From NCBI GenBank assembly GCA_014155875.1, contig JACEFZ010018161.1:62001-126000 (forward strand): a DNA stretch of 64,000 nucleotides, given 5' to 3'. Positions 10,586 through 21,768 of this stretch are shown here, in pieces (the stretch's first letter is position 1; every line of letters starts with the position of its first letter). The DNA comes from Cepaea nemoralis. Taxonomy: Eukaryota > Mollusca > Gastropoda > Stylommatophora > Helicidae. The notes beneath the pieces are model-generated. The model made no database searches. It was not told where the DNA came from and saw only the letters and a list, made by a program, of their open reading frames with translations. A program made the translations under genes and the position numbers.

Positions 10586-10672
10586 CTGGGCAATCTGCAT
10601 GGCCTGGTTACTGTTGAGGTCCCACATCTTGACTGTTTTAATCGCAGAGGCCGTGAATACCTTGGTGCCATC
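10586..10672 (-). CDS. RAE1: duplicate of RAE1 coding exon 4
   Basis: An 87-bp, phase-0 exon copy flanked by TAG acceptor and GTAAC donor, equal in length to the exon at 16545-16631. Against that copy there is one extra A and one missing G on the plus strand near 10640-10648. The frame is kept but Cys-Asp of the [12 protein letters not shown] motif becomes Ala-Ile ([12 protein letters not shown]). CDKT is conserved in RAE1, so this is either a decaying duplicate or an assembly error. If real, both exon-4 copies could be spliced in frame, adding part of a WD40 blade. Confidence 0.75.
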
Positions 10673-10735
10673 CTAGCAAAGAAAAGATGGGTTGCTGTGA
10701 CAACATCAGCATAACAAACTAACATCATTTAGTAC

Positions 10736-10756
10736 GGTCTTCTTCTTCTTTTCGTT
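10736..10756 (-). mobile_element. ultra-short LINE 3'-tail insertion, block A
   Basis: About 21 bp of CTT-rich sequence flanked by ATTTAGTAC (10727) and ATTTAGTACT (10757). It is the reverse complement of the LINE 3' end with its (GAA)n tail. The clearer copy is at 16695-16718. Confidence 0.6.
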
Positions 10757-10773
10757 ATTTAGTACTAGTGTGT

Positions 10774-10917
10774 CCCCGGGAAGGTTAACCCGGTCAACAA
10801 ATGCCAGCAGAAGTCAGATGTGTGTCAGCCCAACGGCGCAAGAATGCAGCTCTGCAGTAAACAGGCACAACGCAGTCACGTACGAAAAAAGAAATTCCGG
10901 ATGAACGCAGAAGAAGA
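10774..10917 (+). mobile_element. SINE with (GAA)n tail, block A copy
   Basis: A 144-bp unit starting CCCCGGGAAGGTTAACCCGG and ending GAACGCAGAAGAAG. It is flanked by a 13-bp duplication AGTACTAGTGTGT at 10761-10773 and 10918-10930. Other copies are at 16736 and 27646. No clear RNA polymerase III boxes were identified. Confidence 0.85.
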
Positions 10918-10930
10918 AGTACTAGTGTGT

Positions 10931-11271
10931 AATGCTACAATCACCCTTGCACCCAGACAGTGAGTTTTGGGAAACCTATAAAACAGGGGCAGGGGTGTCT
11001 TTTGATCTAGCTCTGCCAAAGCAGCCCTGGTGTGACTCGATTGTCAATAAATCTAGTAGCGCCATCATCAATATCAGCCAACAGGGCATGCCTCGCCCCA
11101 ACCATCACATCAACACCTGCCAACAGGCATGCCTGGCTCCAACCATCACATCAACACCTGCCAACACGACATGGCCACGGAGAAGCAGTCCTGGCCAGCA
11201 CCCCCCAAGCGCGCCAGTTAGTTATGTGTTTGACCAAATGTAGCAGGTTCATGTCTCAGTGTAGCTTTGCG
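10931..11271. other. RAE1 intron/flank with a short direct repeat
   Basis: No gene seen. Two units of GGCATGCCT plus CCAACCATCACATCAACACC lie at about 11085-11165. The same sequence is in block B. Confidence 0.5.
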
Positions 11272-11286
11272 TGGCTCATGAATGAT

Positions 11287-11352
11287 TTGATTGATTTAGG
11301 AACTGACATCACAGCATTCGGGCAATGAGCTGAGTACGAGTTGGCATGAGCA
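11287..11352 (-). mobile_element. 66-bp truncated SINE with (TGAT)-type tail, block A
   Basis: Flanked by a 15-bp duplication TGGCTCATGAATGAT at 11272-11286 and 11353-11367. The insert begins TTGATTGATTTAGG and matches the 3' end of the units at 29004-29254 and 31723-31873. Confidence 0.85.
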
Positions 11353-11367
11353 TGGCTCATGAATGAT

Positions 11368-11811
11368 GCTATAAATATAAAATGGTCTGTGACAGCAGAA
11401 AGCTGCCCCACAGGGCGCCAGGTGTCTTGAGAAGCAACAGCAGCCATCCGTTTTTGAGCACACCACGCGACTGCATGCTGATGGTTTATACAAACGGGAT
11501 CAGCAAACTATACCCAGCATGCCTCATGGTCGCGGGAAAGGTCTATAGTTTTACCAACTGGGAAGCCAGCCATGATCGCTAGTAATATTTATATATTTGC
11601 TTTGTGTCTCCTTGATTATACTTTTTTACCTGTTGCATTGATAACAATATTACAGAAAATAGTTTGGAAACAAAACAATTGTGAAATATCTTCGTATGTG
11701 AAAGCTGAAGGAGATTAAGACACTCGGTATCAAAAAGCGGCAAAAAATTAAGTATTTGAATGGTTAAGATAAGGATATGAGACAACAGATATAAGAATAA
11801 AGATACAAGGC
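11368..11811. other. non-coding block A end
   Basis: AT-rich sequence shared with block B. No gene or RNA seen. Confidence 0.5.
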
Positions 11812-12360
11812 TGCCTCCCCCCAGGGACTGGGCGAAGCCGGGGGGGTTTCAGAAGCAGATGCAAGACAGACAGATAGCAAGACAACAGTCGGGAACGGGA
11901 GGTTTATATGACTACGTTATGAATAAAATTAGATCTCCCCACCGGGGACTGGGTGAACCCGGGGCCCGGGACAGACACGATAGACAGACAAACAGATAGT
12001 CGGGAACGGGAGAGCTTATATGACTACATATGAATTAAATTAGATGCCCCCCACCAGGGGGGGGAGGCCGGCCGGGACAGACAGACAGATAGACAGACAA
12101 ACAGATAGCGGGAACGGGGAGGTTATATGACTCGTATATGAATTAAAATGAGAGCCCCCACCAGGGATGGGTGAAGCCGGGCCCGGTCAACAGACGCAGA
12201 CAGTGGGAAACGGAAGCTTTAGACTACTTATAAAATTAAATGAGATGCCCCCACCAGGGACGGGTGAAGCCGGGCCGGGTCAGCCAGACAGACAGACAAA
12301 CAAGCAGACAGACGACTGATGGGAGATAGATCCCCTCCGGCCGGGCGAAGGGGCCGGTCG
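11812..12360. repeat. degenerate ~110-bp minisatellite, noisy
   Basis: Five irregular units, starting near 11812, 11933, 12044, 12153 and 12247. They share CCCCACCAGGGACTGGGTGA, a GACAGACA run and TTATATGACTAC. Unit length varies through homopolymer changes (runs of C and G), as in poorly polished long-read consensus. Confidence 0.8.
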
Positions 12361-12399
12361 TAGTATAATAAGGCTCTGGAGGAAAACCCATCCAATCAG

Positions 12400-14727
12400 C
12401 AAACTGAGCTACCATATCAAAACTAAAAAATGAGAAAGTTACCAGAGTGATGGTATCTAATGACAGATCGGGGAACCTAGGAACAGAGGCCAAAGAAAGC
12501 TGTTGCAGATCTTCAATAACAGCGGGACCTTAGGCAGTTTTCCCAAAGCCTGGAGAGAAGCAATCATGATACCCCTCCAAAAAATCGGGGGAAAAAGTTC
12601 CATTGCTTCTAGCTACAGCCCAAATTAGCCCACCACTGTCTCTGCAAAAATTGAACGCATCATCAATCACAGACTGCAGGGTACATTGACAGTAAAAAAA
12701 AAAAAAAAACTTGTGCCAAGCAGGGTGGCTTTTGGCAGGCTAGTCACGGAAGATCAGTCAACCTACCTCTCTCAAAAAATTTACGATGCATTCCAAGAGA
12801 AGAAGCTGGGCTTGCAGCATGGATAATCTGAAGAAAGCCTTTGCAAAATTTTGGGAAAAAGTCTGTGAAGAAAAGAGAAACTGCAAAATCAAAGGGAAAA
12901 AGTACAAATGGGTGAAAGCTACTTCACAAAGAAAGAGCCAGAGTAAAGATAGCGGACTAAAAACAAGAAAGTACTATTGTCTCAAGGTTCTCCAGGGTGG
13001 AGTTTTGTCCCCCACACTTTTAAAATCTTTATCAATAATCTCATTGCTAATCTACCGCATGGAATTAAAGCGGCAATGTACGCCGATGACCTGGTTCTAT
13101 GGAGCACAAATGAACATGCATCAGTGGCCACCAGATTGCTACAAAGAGCTGTAGATACATTTGTTGCATGGGCAAATAGATGGTGTGTCAGCATAAACAC
13201 TGACAAGTGCAGTACCACTCTATTTACCCTCTCTTCAAACAAAAGGCAGGGATCATCCAGATAAATGGAACACCCCTAAGAGAAGATCAAAGAACCAACA
13301 TACCTTGGAGTAACATCTGATGGCAGGCTGACATGGAGAAAGCACATCAACAAAGCAGTAGCAAAAGCCAGAAGGAAAATAGCCATCCTGAGAAAGCTAA
13401 GTGGAACCACATGGGGAGCCCGTGGGAAAATACTTAGCAAAGTTTATCAACAGAGCATACGACCACACCTGGAATACGGGTCAACTGTGTGGTGTTCGGC
13501 ATCAAAAACCACACTACAAGAGCTGGACAAGGTGCAAAATCAAGCACTTAAGAGTCACCACAGGAGGGATGAGATCAACCCCTATAGTGGAAATGGAGAA
13601 GATGGGGAGGACACAGGTACTTAGTGACCGCAGAGATACGAAAACGCTAATACAAGCAGAAAAGTTCCTCAGCTTGCCAGGCCACCCTATGAAGAACAGA
13701 TTTGAAAACCTAGCTATGGGGCGGTTGAAAGAAGTAGTTTATCCACCAGGCCAACTGACTCTGCAGAGATACCACCGATCTGCCCACAGTTGGTATCCCC
13801 CTAACAACTATTCCAGAGCGAACTCCATGGAAAGATGAACATAGACTATCATTACAAATCCAGACAAAAGTGAGAGGAATATTTGACAAGGAAGAACAGA
13901 ACAGTGTGCAGCGCAGAACAGCCACTCTCAGCTTCCTTGATGAAGAATACCCACAGGACCTCTGGATCCGAGTCTACACAGATGGGTCAGCACAAAATGC
14001 TGTTCGAAATGGAGGAGCGGGAGTGTACATAGAATACCCAAATAATACTAGGGACACGGCCAGAGTACCGACAGGAAAGTACTGCCATAACTATGATGCT
14101 GAAATTGAGGCAATCAAGATAGCAACAGAGAAATTACTAAATACCAGCAATGGTACACAACCTGTGGTGCTATTGACAGATGCAAAATCAGTACTCGAGG
14201 CGCTCCTGTCTGGGAAATTGCCAGTACTAAGGACACTACTTTCTGAACTTAGCAGTCAGCATAAGGTCACCATACAGTGGATACCATCCCACTGTGGAGT
14301 ACCCGGAAACGACAGAGCTGATCAATTGGCTAAGGAAGGAGCCAAAGAAGAACAGCCTGATGTGCCCGTTACATACCACCAAAAGAAAAGAATGATCAAA
14401 TCAGTCAGAAAGCCACCAAAACCTGCTCAAGATGACTACCACATTATGGACAGACCAGAACAAGTCATTATTCTGCGCCTCAGAACAGGACACATTAGAT
14501 TACGCAATCACATGTATACAAAATTCAAGATTGGTGAAACAGCCATGTGCACATGTGAATTGGCGTCGCAGACAGCAGAGCACATACTCCAAGACTGCCC
14601 AAAATATAACATATCTAGGCAAACCTTCTGGCCTAGAGAGACGACAGTGGAAGATAAACTCTATGGACCGCTGTGTGAACTAAAAATGACAGTTAAATTC
14701 ATACAAGATACAACATTGCAGTTATAG
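12400..14727 (+). pseudogene. LINE RT plus RNase H, copy 2
   Basis: Copy of 3178-5372 that reaches further upstream: from about 12417 fragments of the RT start are readable although out of frame (compare PGKDGITNE and GLGTKAKKKLL in the LINE at 7384). The stretch 12500-13000 has many one-base losses. From 13000 on it is almost identical to copy 1. The RNase H part, 13870-14727 (285 codons), is open and complete: VYTDGSAQNAVRNGGAG, LTDAKSVLEALL, WIPSHCGVPGNDRADQLAKE, then C-terminal KFIQDTTLQL. Catalytic Asp is kept here, unlike copy 1. The split RT makes the copy non-functional as written. Confidence 0.88.
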
Positions 14728-14816
14728 ACATATTTCAAGCGAACGAAAGAAGAAGAAGAAGAAGAAGCAACAGAACGGGCCCAGTTTAGCATGACATAGC
14801 AAGAGAATAAACCATA

Positions 14817-15036
14817 AAATGGGTCAAGTTAAATACTGTACCACATATAATAAACAATAGAATGGGTCAAGTTAAATACTGTACCACATATAATAAACAA
14901 TAGAATGGGTCAAGTTAAATACTGTACCACATATAATAAACAATAGAATGGGTCAAGTTAAATACTGTACCACATATAATAAACAATAGAACAGGTCAAG
15001 TTAAATACTGTACCACATATAATAAACAATAGAACA
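14817..15036. repeat. 43-bp minisatellite, second array
   Basis: Five units of the same 43-bp sequence as at 5495. The array is interrupted by an RTE fragment at 15037 and resumes at 15348-15400. Confidence 0.93.
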
Positions 15037-15347
15037 ATCAATCAATCAATCATGTGCCAGGCCGGAAAGCGTGGGCGGTCATGACTCGCCATTTCACTCG
15101 ATCACCAGCGTCGTGGATCGGCTCAGTGTTCCTGTCCATGCCATGTGGCCAAGCCATCCAGGTATTTTCCTCTCGGTCTTCCTCTTGGTCTGTTCCCTTC
15201 GATCTTGCCAGTTGTCACCAAGTTCTCCAATCCATTTCTTCTCATATGATGTCCAAAAATTGTTTACTGTCTACGTCTAATTTTTCTAATCAATTTACGA
15301 TTTTCATTTGTCTCTTGTAGTACTTGGTCATTGGTTTTTCTGTCTAT
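15037..15347 (-). mobile_element. 5'-truncated RTE-like LINE with (GATT)n tail
   Basis: Antisense insertion into the 43-bp array. Its 12-bp target duplication AACAATAGAACA is at 15025-15036 and 15348-15359. The plus strand starts with (ATCA)n, the tail of a minus-strand element. The coding remnant matches the C-terminus at 30727-31377 (GHMRRNGLENLVTTGKIEGN-type, GRPRGKYLDGLA). It has stops and is dead on arrival. Confidence 0.9.
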
Positions 15348-15359
15348 AACAATAGAACA

Positions 15360-15430
15360 GGCCAAGTTAAATACTGTACCCCATATAATAAACAATAGAA
15401 TCAAACAAGCCAAACAATGACCACACGTGT
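15360..15430. repeat. remainder of the 43-bp array
   Basis: The array sequence continues after the RTE insertion with one degenerate unit, then becomes unique sequence. Confidence 0.7.
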
Positions 15431-15437
15431 GTCAATG

Positions 15438-15590
15438 ACAGTGAAGATCCTCAGTGTTGTAAGAGATTTACACATGTGTTGATGAAGATCCTCAGTAGAG
15501 TAACAGATTTACACATGTGTTAATGGAGATCCTCGCTACTGTAACAGATTTACACATGTGTTAATGGAGATCCTCAGTATTGTAACAAAT
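15438..15590. repeat. 41-bp minisatellite
   Basis: About four units with AGATTTACACATGTGTTAAT and GATCCTCAGTA; successive AGATTTA starts are at 15464 and 15505. Confidence 0.88.
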
Positions 15591-15750
15591 GGGAAGAGAG
15601 AAACACACATGAGGCTGTTCTCTGACAAGCAGATGAAAAACAAAAAAGAAAATTTGAGAAATAATATGTAGAGGGTCAAGATTTGTGGGCATGGAATGAG
15701 AAGTCATGCTGGAAGAGACAAGGGCAAAGAGAAGACAAAGAGATCATCAC

Positions 15751-16228
15751 CTGGATGGCTGGACCACATGGCACGACATACAACAGAACACTAGCTGGAT
15801 GGCTGGACCACATGGCACAACATACAACAGAACACTAGCTGGATGGCTGGACCACATGGCACGACATACAACAGAACACTAGCTGGATGGCTGGACCACA
15901 TGGCACGACATACAACAGAACACTAGCTGGATGGCTGGACCACATGGCACAACATACAACAGAACATTAGCTGGATGGCTGGACCACATGGCACAACATA
16001 CAACAGAACACTAGCTGGATGGCTGGACCACATGGCACGACATACAACAGAACACTAGCTGGATGGCTGGACCACATGGCACGACATACAACAGAACACT
16101 AGCTGGATGGCTGCACCATATGGCACGACATACAACAGAACACTTAGCTGGATGGCTGGACCACATGGCACGACATACAACAGAACACTAGCTGGATGGC
16201 TGGGCCTCATGGCACAACATATAACAGA
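15751..16228. repeat. 44-bp array, block B
   Basis: Same unit as at 9801, about eleven copies, here separated from the LINE that supplied it. Confidence 0.92.
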
Positions 16229-16302
16229 ATCCGGAGCCTGGTTACCACTGAGGTTCCACTACACACACACATGCACAGACAGAGAGAAAGAGAGAGAGTT
16301 AC

Positions 16303-16341
16303 CTGGGCAATCTGCATGGCCTGGCTACCACTGAGGTTCCA
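16303..16341 (-). repeat. mini copy of RAE1 exon-4 end with splice sites (1)
   Basis: 39 bp bounded by TAG and GTAACTC on the minus strand. It would read WNLSGSQAMQIAQ in the RAE1 phase. It lies downstream of exon 4 in the gene direction. Confidence 0.8.
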
Positions 16342-16381
16342 CTACACACACACACATGCACAGAGAGAGAGAGAGAGTTAC

Positions 16382-16420
16382 CTGGGCAATCTGCATGGCC
16401 TGGTTACTGTTGAGGTTCCA
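16382..16420 (-). repeat. mini copy of RAE1 exon-4 end with splice sites (2)
   Basis: 39 bp bounded by a TG run plus TAG and by GTAACTC. It reads [13 protein letters not shown], the same end as exon 4 ([14 protein letters not shown]), 13 codons and phase 0. Confidence 0.82.
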
Positions 16421-16442
16421 CTACACACACACACACATGCAC

Positions 16443-16542
<100 letters not shown>

Positions 16543-16544
16543 AC

Positions 16545-16631
16545 CTGGGCAATCTGCATGGCCTGGTTACTGTTGAGGTCCCACATCTTGACTGTTTTAT
16601 CGCAGGAGGCCGTGAATACCTTGGTGCCATC
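16545..16631 (-). CDS. RAE1: RAE1 coding exon 4 (mRNA export factor)
   Basis: An 87-bp, phase-0 exon with acceptor TTGCTAG and donor GTAACT. It encodes 29 residues, [19 protein letters not shown] then [10 protein letters not shown], a close match to the WD40 repeat of animal RAE1/Gle2. It joins in frame to exon 3 (WSD then DGTKVF). RAE1 is a seven-bladed WD40 protein at the nuclear pore that binds NUP98 and acts in mRNA export and the spindle checkpoint. The next exon (start HDAPVK in other animals) is not found to the left inside the window, so the following intron must exceed 16 kb or the gene is broken here. A duplicate lies at 10586-10672. Confidence 0.95.
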
Positions 16632-16694
16632 CTAGCAAGAAAAGATGGGTTGCTGTGACAACATCAGCATAACAAACTAACATCATTTAGTACT

Positions 16695-16718
16695 GGTCTT
16701 CTTCTTCTTTTGTTCGCT
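16695..16718 (-). mobile_element. 24-bp LINE 3'-tail insertion, block B
   Basis: Insert GGTCTTCTTCTTCTTTTG plus TTCGCT between two ATTTAGTACT copies (16685-16694 and 16719-16728). Its complement AGCGAACAAAAGAAGAAGAA matches the LINE 3' end at 5380-5400 (AGCGAACGAAAGAAGAAG). Confidence 0.7.
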
Positions 16719-16735
16719 ATTTAGTACTAGTGTGT

Positions 16736-16878
16736 CCCCGGGAAGGTTAACCCGGTCAACAAATGCCAGCAGAAGTCAGATGTGTCAGCCCAACGGCGCA
16801 AGAATGCAGCTCTGCAGTAAACAGGCACAACGCAGTCACGTACGAAAAAAAGAAATTCCGGATGAACGCAGAAGAAGA
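16736..16878 (+). mobile_element. SINE with (GAA)n tail, block B copy
   Basis: Same unit as 10774-10917, with the 13-bp duplication AGTACTAGTGTGT at 16723-16735 and 16879-16891. Confidence 0.87.
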
Positions 16879-17251
16879 AGTACTAGTGTGTAATGCTACA
16901 ATCACCCTTGCACCCAGACAGTGAGTATTTGGGAAACCTACAAAACAGGGGCAGGGGGTGTCTTTTGATCTAGCTCTGCCAAAGCAGCCCCTGGTGTGAC
17001 TCGATTGTCAATAAATCTAGTAGCGCCATCATCAATATCAGCCAACAGGGCATGCCTCGCCCCAACCATCACATCAACACCTGCCAACAGGGCATGCCTG
17101 GCTCCAACCATCACATCAACACCTGCCAACACGACATGGCCACGGAGAAGCAGTCCTGGCCAGCACCCCACCAAGCGCCAGTTAGTTATGTGTTTGACCA
17201 AATGTAGCAGGTTCATGTCTCAGTTGTAGCTTTGCGTGGCTCATGAATGAT

Positions 17252-17318
17252 TTGATTGATTTAGGAACTGACATCACAGCATTCGGGACAATGAGCTGAG
17301 TACGAGTTGGCATGAGCA
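17252..17318 (-). mobile_element. 67-bp truncated SINE with (TGAT)-type tail, block B
   Basis: Block B copy of the insertion at 11287, with TGGCTCATGAATGAT at 17237-17251 and 17319-17333. Confidence 0.87.
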
Positions 17319-17333
17319 TGGCTCATGAATGAT

Positions 17334-17920
17334 GCTATAAATATAAAATGGTCTGTGACAGCAGAAAGCTGCCCCACAGGGCGCCAGGTGTCTTGAGAAG
17401 CAACAGCAGCCATCCCGTTGTTGAGCACACCACGCAACTGCATGCTGATTGGTTTATACAAACACGGGATCAGCAAACTATACCCAGCATGCCTCATGGT
17501 CGCGGGAAAGGTCATAGTTTACCAACTGGGAAGCCAGCCATGATCGCTAGTAATATTTATATATTTGCTTTGTGTCTCCTTGATTATACTTTTTTACCTG
17601 TTGCATTGATAACAACATATTACAGAAAATAGTTTGGAAACAAAACAATTGTGCAAATATAACTTCGTATGTGAAAGCTGAAGGAGATTAAGACACTCGG
17701 TATCAAAAAGGCGGCAAAAAATTAAGTATTTGAATGGTTAAGATAAGGATATGAGACAACAGATATAAGATAAAGATAAAAGGCAAGAGATATAAGATAC
17801 GGTTATACAACAAAAGACAAGACTATAAGAAAAAGATACAAGACAAAAGTTACAAGATAAAAAGAACTTGCAGTTTATCACTCATCACTTGACCCTGGAT
17901 GCTGCGGTCAAGCAGACAGC
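17334..17920. other. RAE1 intron 3, unique part
   Basis: Non-coding and A-rich toward 17750-17880 (AAGATATAAGA motifs). No gene seen. Confidence 0.6.
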
Positions 17921-17924
17921 TGAA

Positions 17925-19137
17925 AGTCACACAAAAAAGTAAGAACAGAGTCACAGTGTATCACACACAAAAAACTAAGAACAGAGTCACAGCGTATCAA
18001 ACACAAAAAGGTAAAAACAGAGTCACAGTGTATCATACACAAAAAGGTAAGAACAGAGTCACAGTGTATCACACACAAAAAGGTAAAAACAGAGTCACAG
18101 TGTATCATACACAAAAAGGTAAGAACAGAGTCACAGTGTACATCACACACAAAAAGGTAAAAACAGAGTCACAGTGTATATCACACACAAAAAGGTAAGA
18201 ACAGAGTCACAGCGTATCACACACAAAAAACTAAGAACAGAGTCACAGTGTATCACACACAAAAAGGTAAAAACAGAGTCACAGTGTATCATACACAAAA
18301 AGGTAAGAACAGAGTCACAGTGTACATCACACACAAAAAGGTAAAAACAGAGTCACAGTGTATATCACACACAAAAAGGTAAGAACAGAGTCACAGTGTA
18401 TCACACACAAAAAACTAAGAACAGAGTCACAGTGTATCACACACAAAAAGGTAAGAACAGAGTCACAGTGTATCACACACAAAAAGGTAAGAACAGAGTC
18501 ACAGTGTATCATACACAAAAAGGTAAGAACAGAGTCACAGTGTATATCACACACAAAAGTAAGAATAGAGTCACAGTGTATCATACACAAAAAGGTAAGA
18601 ACAGAGTCACAGCGTATCACACACAAAAAACTAAGAACAGAGTCACAGTGTATCACACACAAAAAGGTAAGAACAGAGTCACAGTGTATCACACACAAAA
18701 AGGTAAGAACAGAGTCACAGTGTATCACACATAAAAAGGTAAGAACAGAGTCACAGTGTATCACACACAAAAAGGTAAGAACAGAGTCACAGTATATCAT
18801 ACACAAAAAGGTAAGAACAGAGTCACAGTGTATCACACACAAAAAGGTAAAAACAGAGTCACAGTGTATATCACACACAAAAAGGTAAGAACAGAGTCAC
18901 AGCGTATCACACACAAAAAACTAAGAACAGAGTCACAGTGTATCACACACAAAAAGGTAAGAACAGAGTCACAGTGTATCACACACAAAAAGGTAAGAAC
19001 AGAGTCACAGTATATCATACACAAAAAGGTAAGAACAGAGTCACAGTGTATCACACACAAAAAGGTAAGAACAGAGTCACAGTGTATCACACACAAAAAG
19101 GTAAGAACAGAGTCACAGTGTATATCACACACAAAGG
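17925..19137. repeat. 36-bp array in RAE1 intron 3
   Basis: About 33 units of GTAAGAACAGAGTCACAGTG plus TATCACACACAAAAAG, with variants ACTAAGAAC and GTAAAAAC. The unit is 12 codons and free of stops in several frames on both strands, which makes long but meaningless frames. Confidence 0.96.
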
Positions 19138-19208
19138 TGAGCTCAGAGCAAGGGGGCGTATCACATGTAAAACAAACAAAGTAACTGGGATGGAGGACGT
19201 GTACGTAC

Positions 19209-19301
19209 ATCACTCCAGTCGACGGCCAGCACTGGTCCTGTGTGCGTCTGCTGAGCTTTGGGTATAGTCTGTCCATTCTGCTGTACCTCCCAGCATCTCA
19301 C
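19209..19301 (-). CDS. RAE1: RAE1 coding exon 3
   Basis: A 93-bp, phase-0 exon with acceptor TTGTCCAG and donor GTACGT. It encodes [18 protein letters not shown] then [13 protein letters not shown], part of the first WD40 blades of RAE1. It joins SWDNN of exon 2 to DGTKVF of exon 4. The segment is one of the best conserved in the family and has no damage. Confidence 0.96.
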
Positions 19302-19697
19302 CTGGACAAGCAATTGTAGTTTGTCAGCCACTTGTGTGGTTATAACAGCAAGGCAAAAGTAAGTTTGTAATAATGACATGTTATTCATGTGCCAGTATTG
19401 GTGCCTCCATAGATTCCCACAATCTTTACAGAACACCATATCTACACCCACCTGTCTCTTGCTGTCTGAATGTCAAATCTCAATGCAGAAGAAGCAACTA
19501 CAACCCACTCCCAACAAATGTTCAATAAACTGACATTTCATCACTTCTGCATGTACTTATGCCTGTGTGTCCCAGGGACCTTGAGAGAAGCAAAGAACAG
19601 TTACCCGGTAACCTACCATGCATTTCACAAGATGTCAATAAGGAGGGCTGGCACTAAACTCAACCTGTAGAAACATCCCACCAATCACCAACAAGTC
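19302..19697. other. RAE1 intron 2, acceptor-proximal part
   Basis: Unique non-coding sequence with no gene seen. The polypyrimidine side of the exon-3 acceptor is weak (CAATTGCTTGTCCAG). Confidence 0.6.
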
Positions 19698-20775
19698 TAC
19701 AATGAGCTGGGCATGAGTTGGCTGAGGTACAATGAGCTGGGCATGAGTTTCCTGGGGGACAATGAGCTGGGCATGAGTTTCCTGGGGGACAATGAGCTGG
19801 GCATGAGTTTCCTGGGGGACAATGAGCTGGGCATGAGTTTCCTGGGGGACAATGAGCTGGGCATGAGTTTCCTGGGGGACAATGAGCTGGGCATAAGTTG
19901 GCTGAGGGACAATGAGCTGGGTACGAGTTGGCTGAGGGACAATGAGCTGGGTACGAGTTGGCTGAGGGACAATGAGATCACCATGAGTTGGCTGAGGGAC
20001 AATGAGCTGGGTACGAGTTGGCTGAGGGACAATGAGCTGGGCATGAGTTGGCTGAGGTACAATGAGCTGGGCATGAGTTGGCTGAGGTACAATGAGCTGG
20101 GCATGAGTTGGCTGAGGTACAATGAGCTGGGCATGAGTTGGCTGAGGGACAATGAGCTGGGCATGAGTTGGCTGAGGGACAATGAGCTGGGTATGAGTTG
20201 GCTGAGGGACAATGAGCTTGGCATGAGTTGGCTGAGGGACAATGAGCTTGGCACGAGTTGGCTGAGGGACAATGAGCTCACCATGAGTTGGCTGAGAGAC
20301 AATGAGCTTGGTATGAGTTGGCTGAGAGACAATGAGCTGGGCATGAGTTGGCTGAGGGACAATGAGCTGGGTACGAGTTGGCTGAGGGACAATGAGCTTG
20401 GCATGAGTTTGCTGAGGGACAATGAGCTTGGCACGAGTTGGCTGAGGGACAATGAGCTGGGTATGAGTTGGCTGAGGGACAATGAGCTGGGTATGAGTTG
20501 GCTGAGGGACAATGAGCTGGGCATGAGTTGGCTGAGGGACAATGAGCTGGGCATGAGTTGGCTGAGGGGCAATGAGCTCACCATGAGTTGGCTGAGGGGC
20601 AATGAGCTCACCATGAGTTGGCTGAGGGACAATGAGCTTGGCATAACTTGGCTGAGGGACAATGAACTGGACACGAGTTGGCTGAGGGACAAAGAGCTCA
20701 CCATGAGTTGGCTGAGGGACAATGAGCTGGGTACGAGTTGTCTGAGGGACAATGAGCGCGGCATGAGTTGGCTGA
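19698..20775. repeat. 30-bp array in RAE1 intron 2
   Basis: About 36 units of GACAATGAGCTGGGCATGAG plus TTGGCTGAGG, with variants (GGTACGAG, TTTCCTGGGG, CTCACCATGAG). It is open in two strands because 30 is divisible by three. Confidence 0.96.
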
Positions 20776-20906
20776 ACGAACGAACGAATGAACAGACTTT
20801 ATTTTCAAAAGGTAACAAATTGGACATGCAGGCCCATCTTACATTCGGCCCTTCCAACCATTCATCTTTTGTTCATCGTTCATCAGTGCATAGTACATTC
20901 ACATAG
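20776..20906 (-). mobile_element. dispersed repeat 3' end with GTTC-type tail
   Basis: The complement has AATAAAG then TTCGTTCGTT at its end. A second copy with the same core (TTACATTCGGCCCTTCCAAC) is at 47125-47240. It sits at the edge of the 30-bp array. Confidence 0.7.
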
Positions 20907-20956
20907 GAAATAAAAATTGTCAAATGAATGTTGTAAACATAAACAATGCATGTTAC

Positions 20957-21768
20957 CATGTTATGAGACAAATCCCACCCACCCATACCCTATCCATCCG
21001 TGCATCCCCCACCCACACATCCACCACCCAACAACACATACATACCCCCAGGCACATACATGCCCCATCCATCCACCACCCACACACACCATCTCCCACC
21101 CACCCACACACAAACCCAGGCACACATGCATGCACCCACCATTACATCCCCCACCTTCACACATCTCTCCACCCACACTCACACACATCTCCCCACCCAC
21201 ACACACATACTCCACCATCCCATAACCTACCAAAACTCACCCACCCATTATCTTTCACCACCCACCACACACCCCCAACCACCCAGCCAAATACAAATCC
21301 CCCACCCACACACACATATTCCCGCCAACTCACACATCCTGCACCCACCCCACTTACAGACATCCCCCACCCACCCCAACTGACACACACACACCCTCCC
21401 ACACATCTTCCACCCACCTGCCAACCCACCGATCTCAAATCCCCCAATCACACATCCCTTAACTACGCATCTTCTCACCCATACACACATCCCCACCCAC
21501 CAACACACACATCTCACACACTCATTCATCAACCACTCACCCACCCATCAACACATGCATCTCCCATCTACCCACCCACCCACACCCCAACCACCCAGCC
21601 AAACACACACCCCACACAATCTTCATCCACCCGCACATTCCACACCTCCCCCACCCATCCACATCTCCCCTCCCACACAACACCCCACTCATAAACACAT
21701 TCTCCCACCCCACACATCCCCACCTGCACATCTCTCACCCATACATCTCCCCACCCACCCACACAGGG
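20957..21768. repeat. CCCACC/CACA-rich degenerate array
   Basis: C and A rich on the plus strand with no fixed period (CACCCACC, CACACACA, CATCTCCC). Frames through it are low-complexity shadows. Confidence 0.9.

Larger units (their letters stand above)
9763..11810. repeat. segmental duplication, block A
   Basis: Collinear with 15713-17780: the 44-bp array, the repeated RAE1 exon-4 ends, RAE1 exon 4, a SINE and a 66-bp tailed insertion occur in the same order with the same insertion sites. Block A differs mainly by single-base gains and losses. Confidence 0.92.

Noticed and set aside
18327..19276. Cys-rich frame (ICDSVLTFLCVIH type) that could look like a secreted repeat protein
   Set aside because: It is the 36-bp array. 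Only the part from 19209 is coding, as RAE1 exon 3 in another frame.
19697..20906. Two ~390-codon frames on opposite strands resembling repeat proteins
   Set aside because: Both are readings of the same 30-bp array in RAE1 intron 2.
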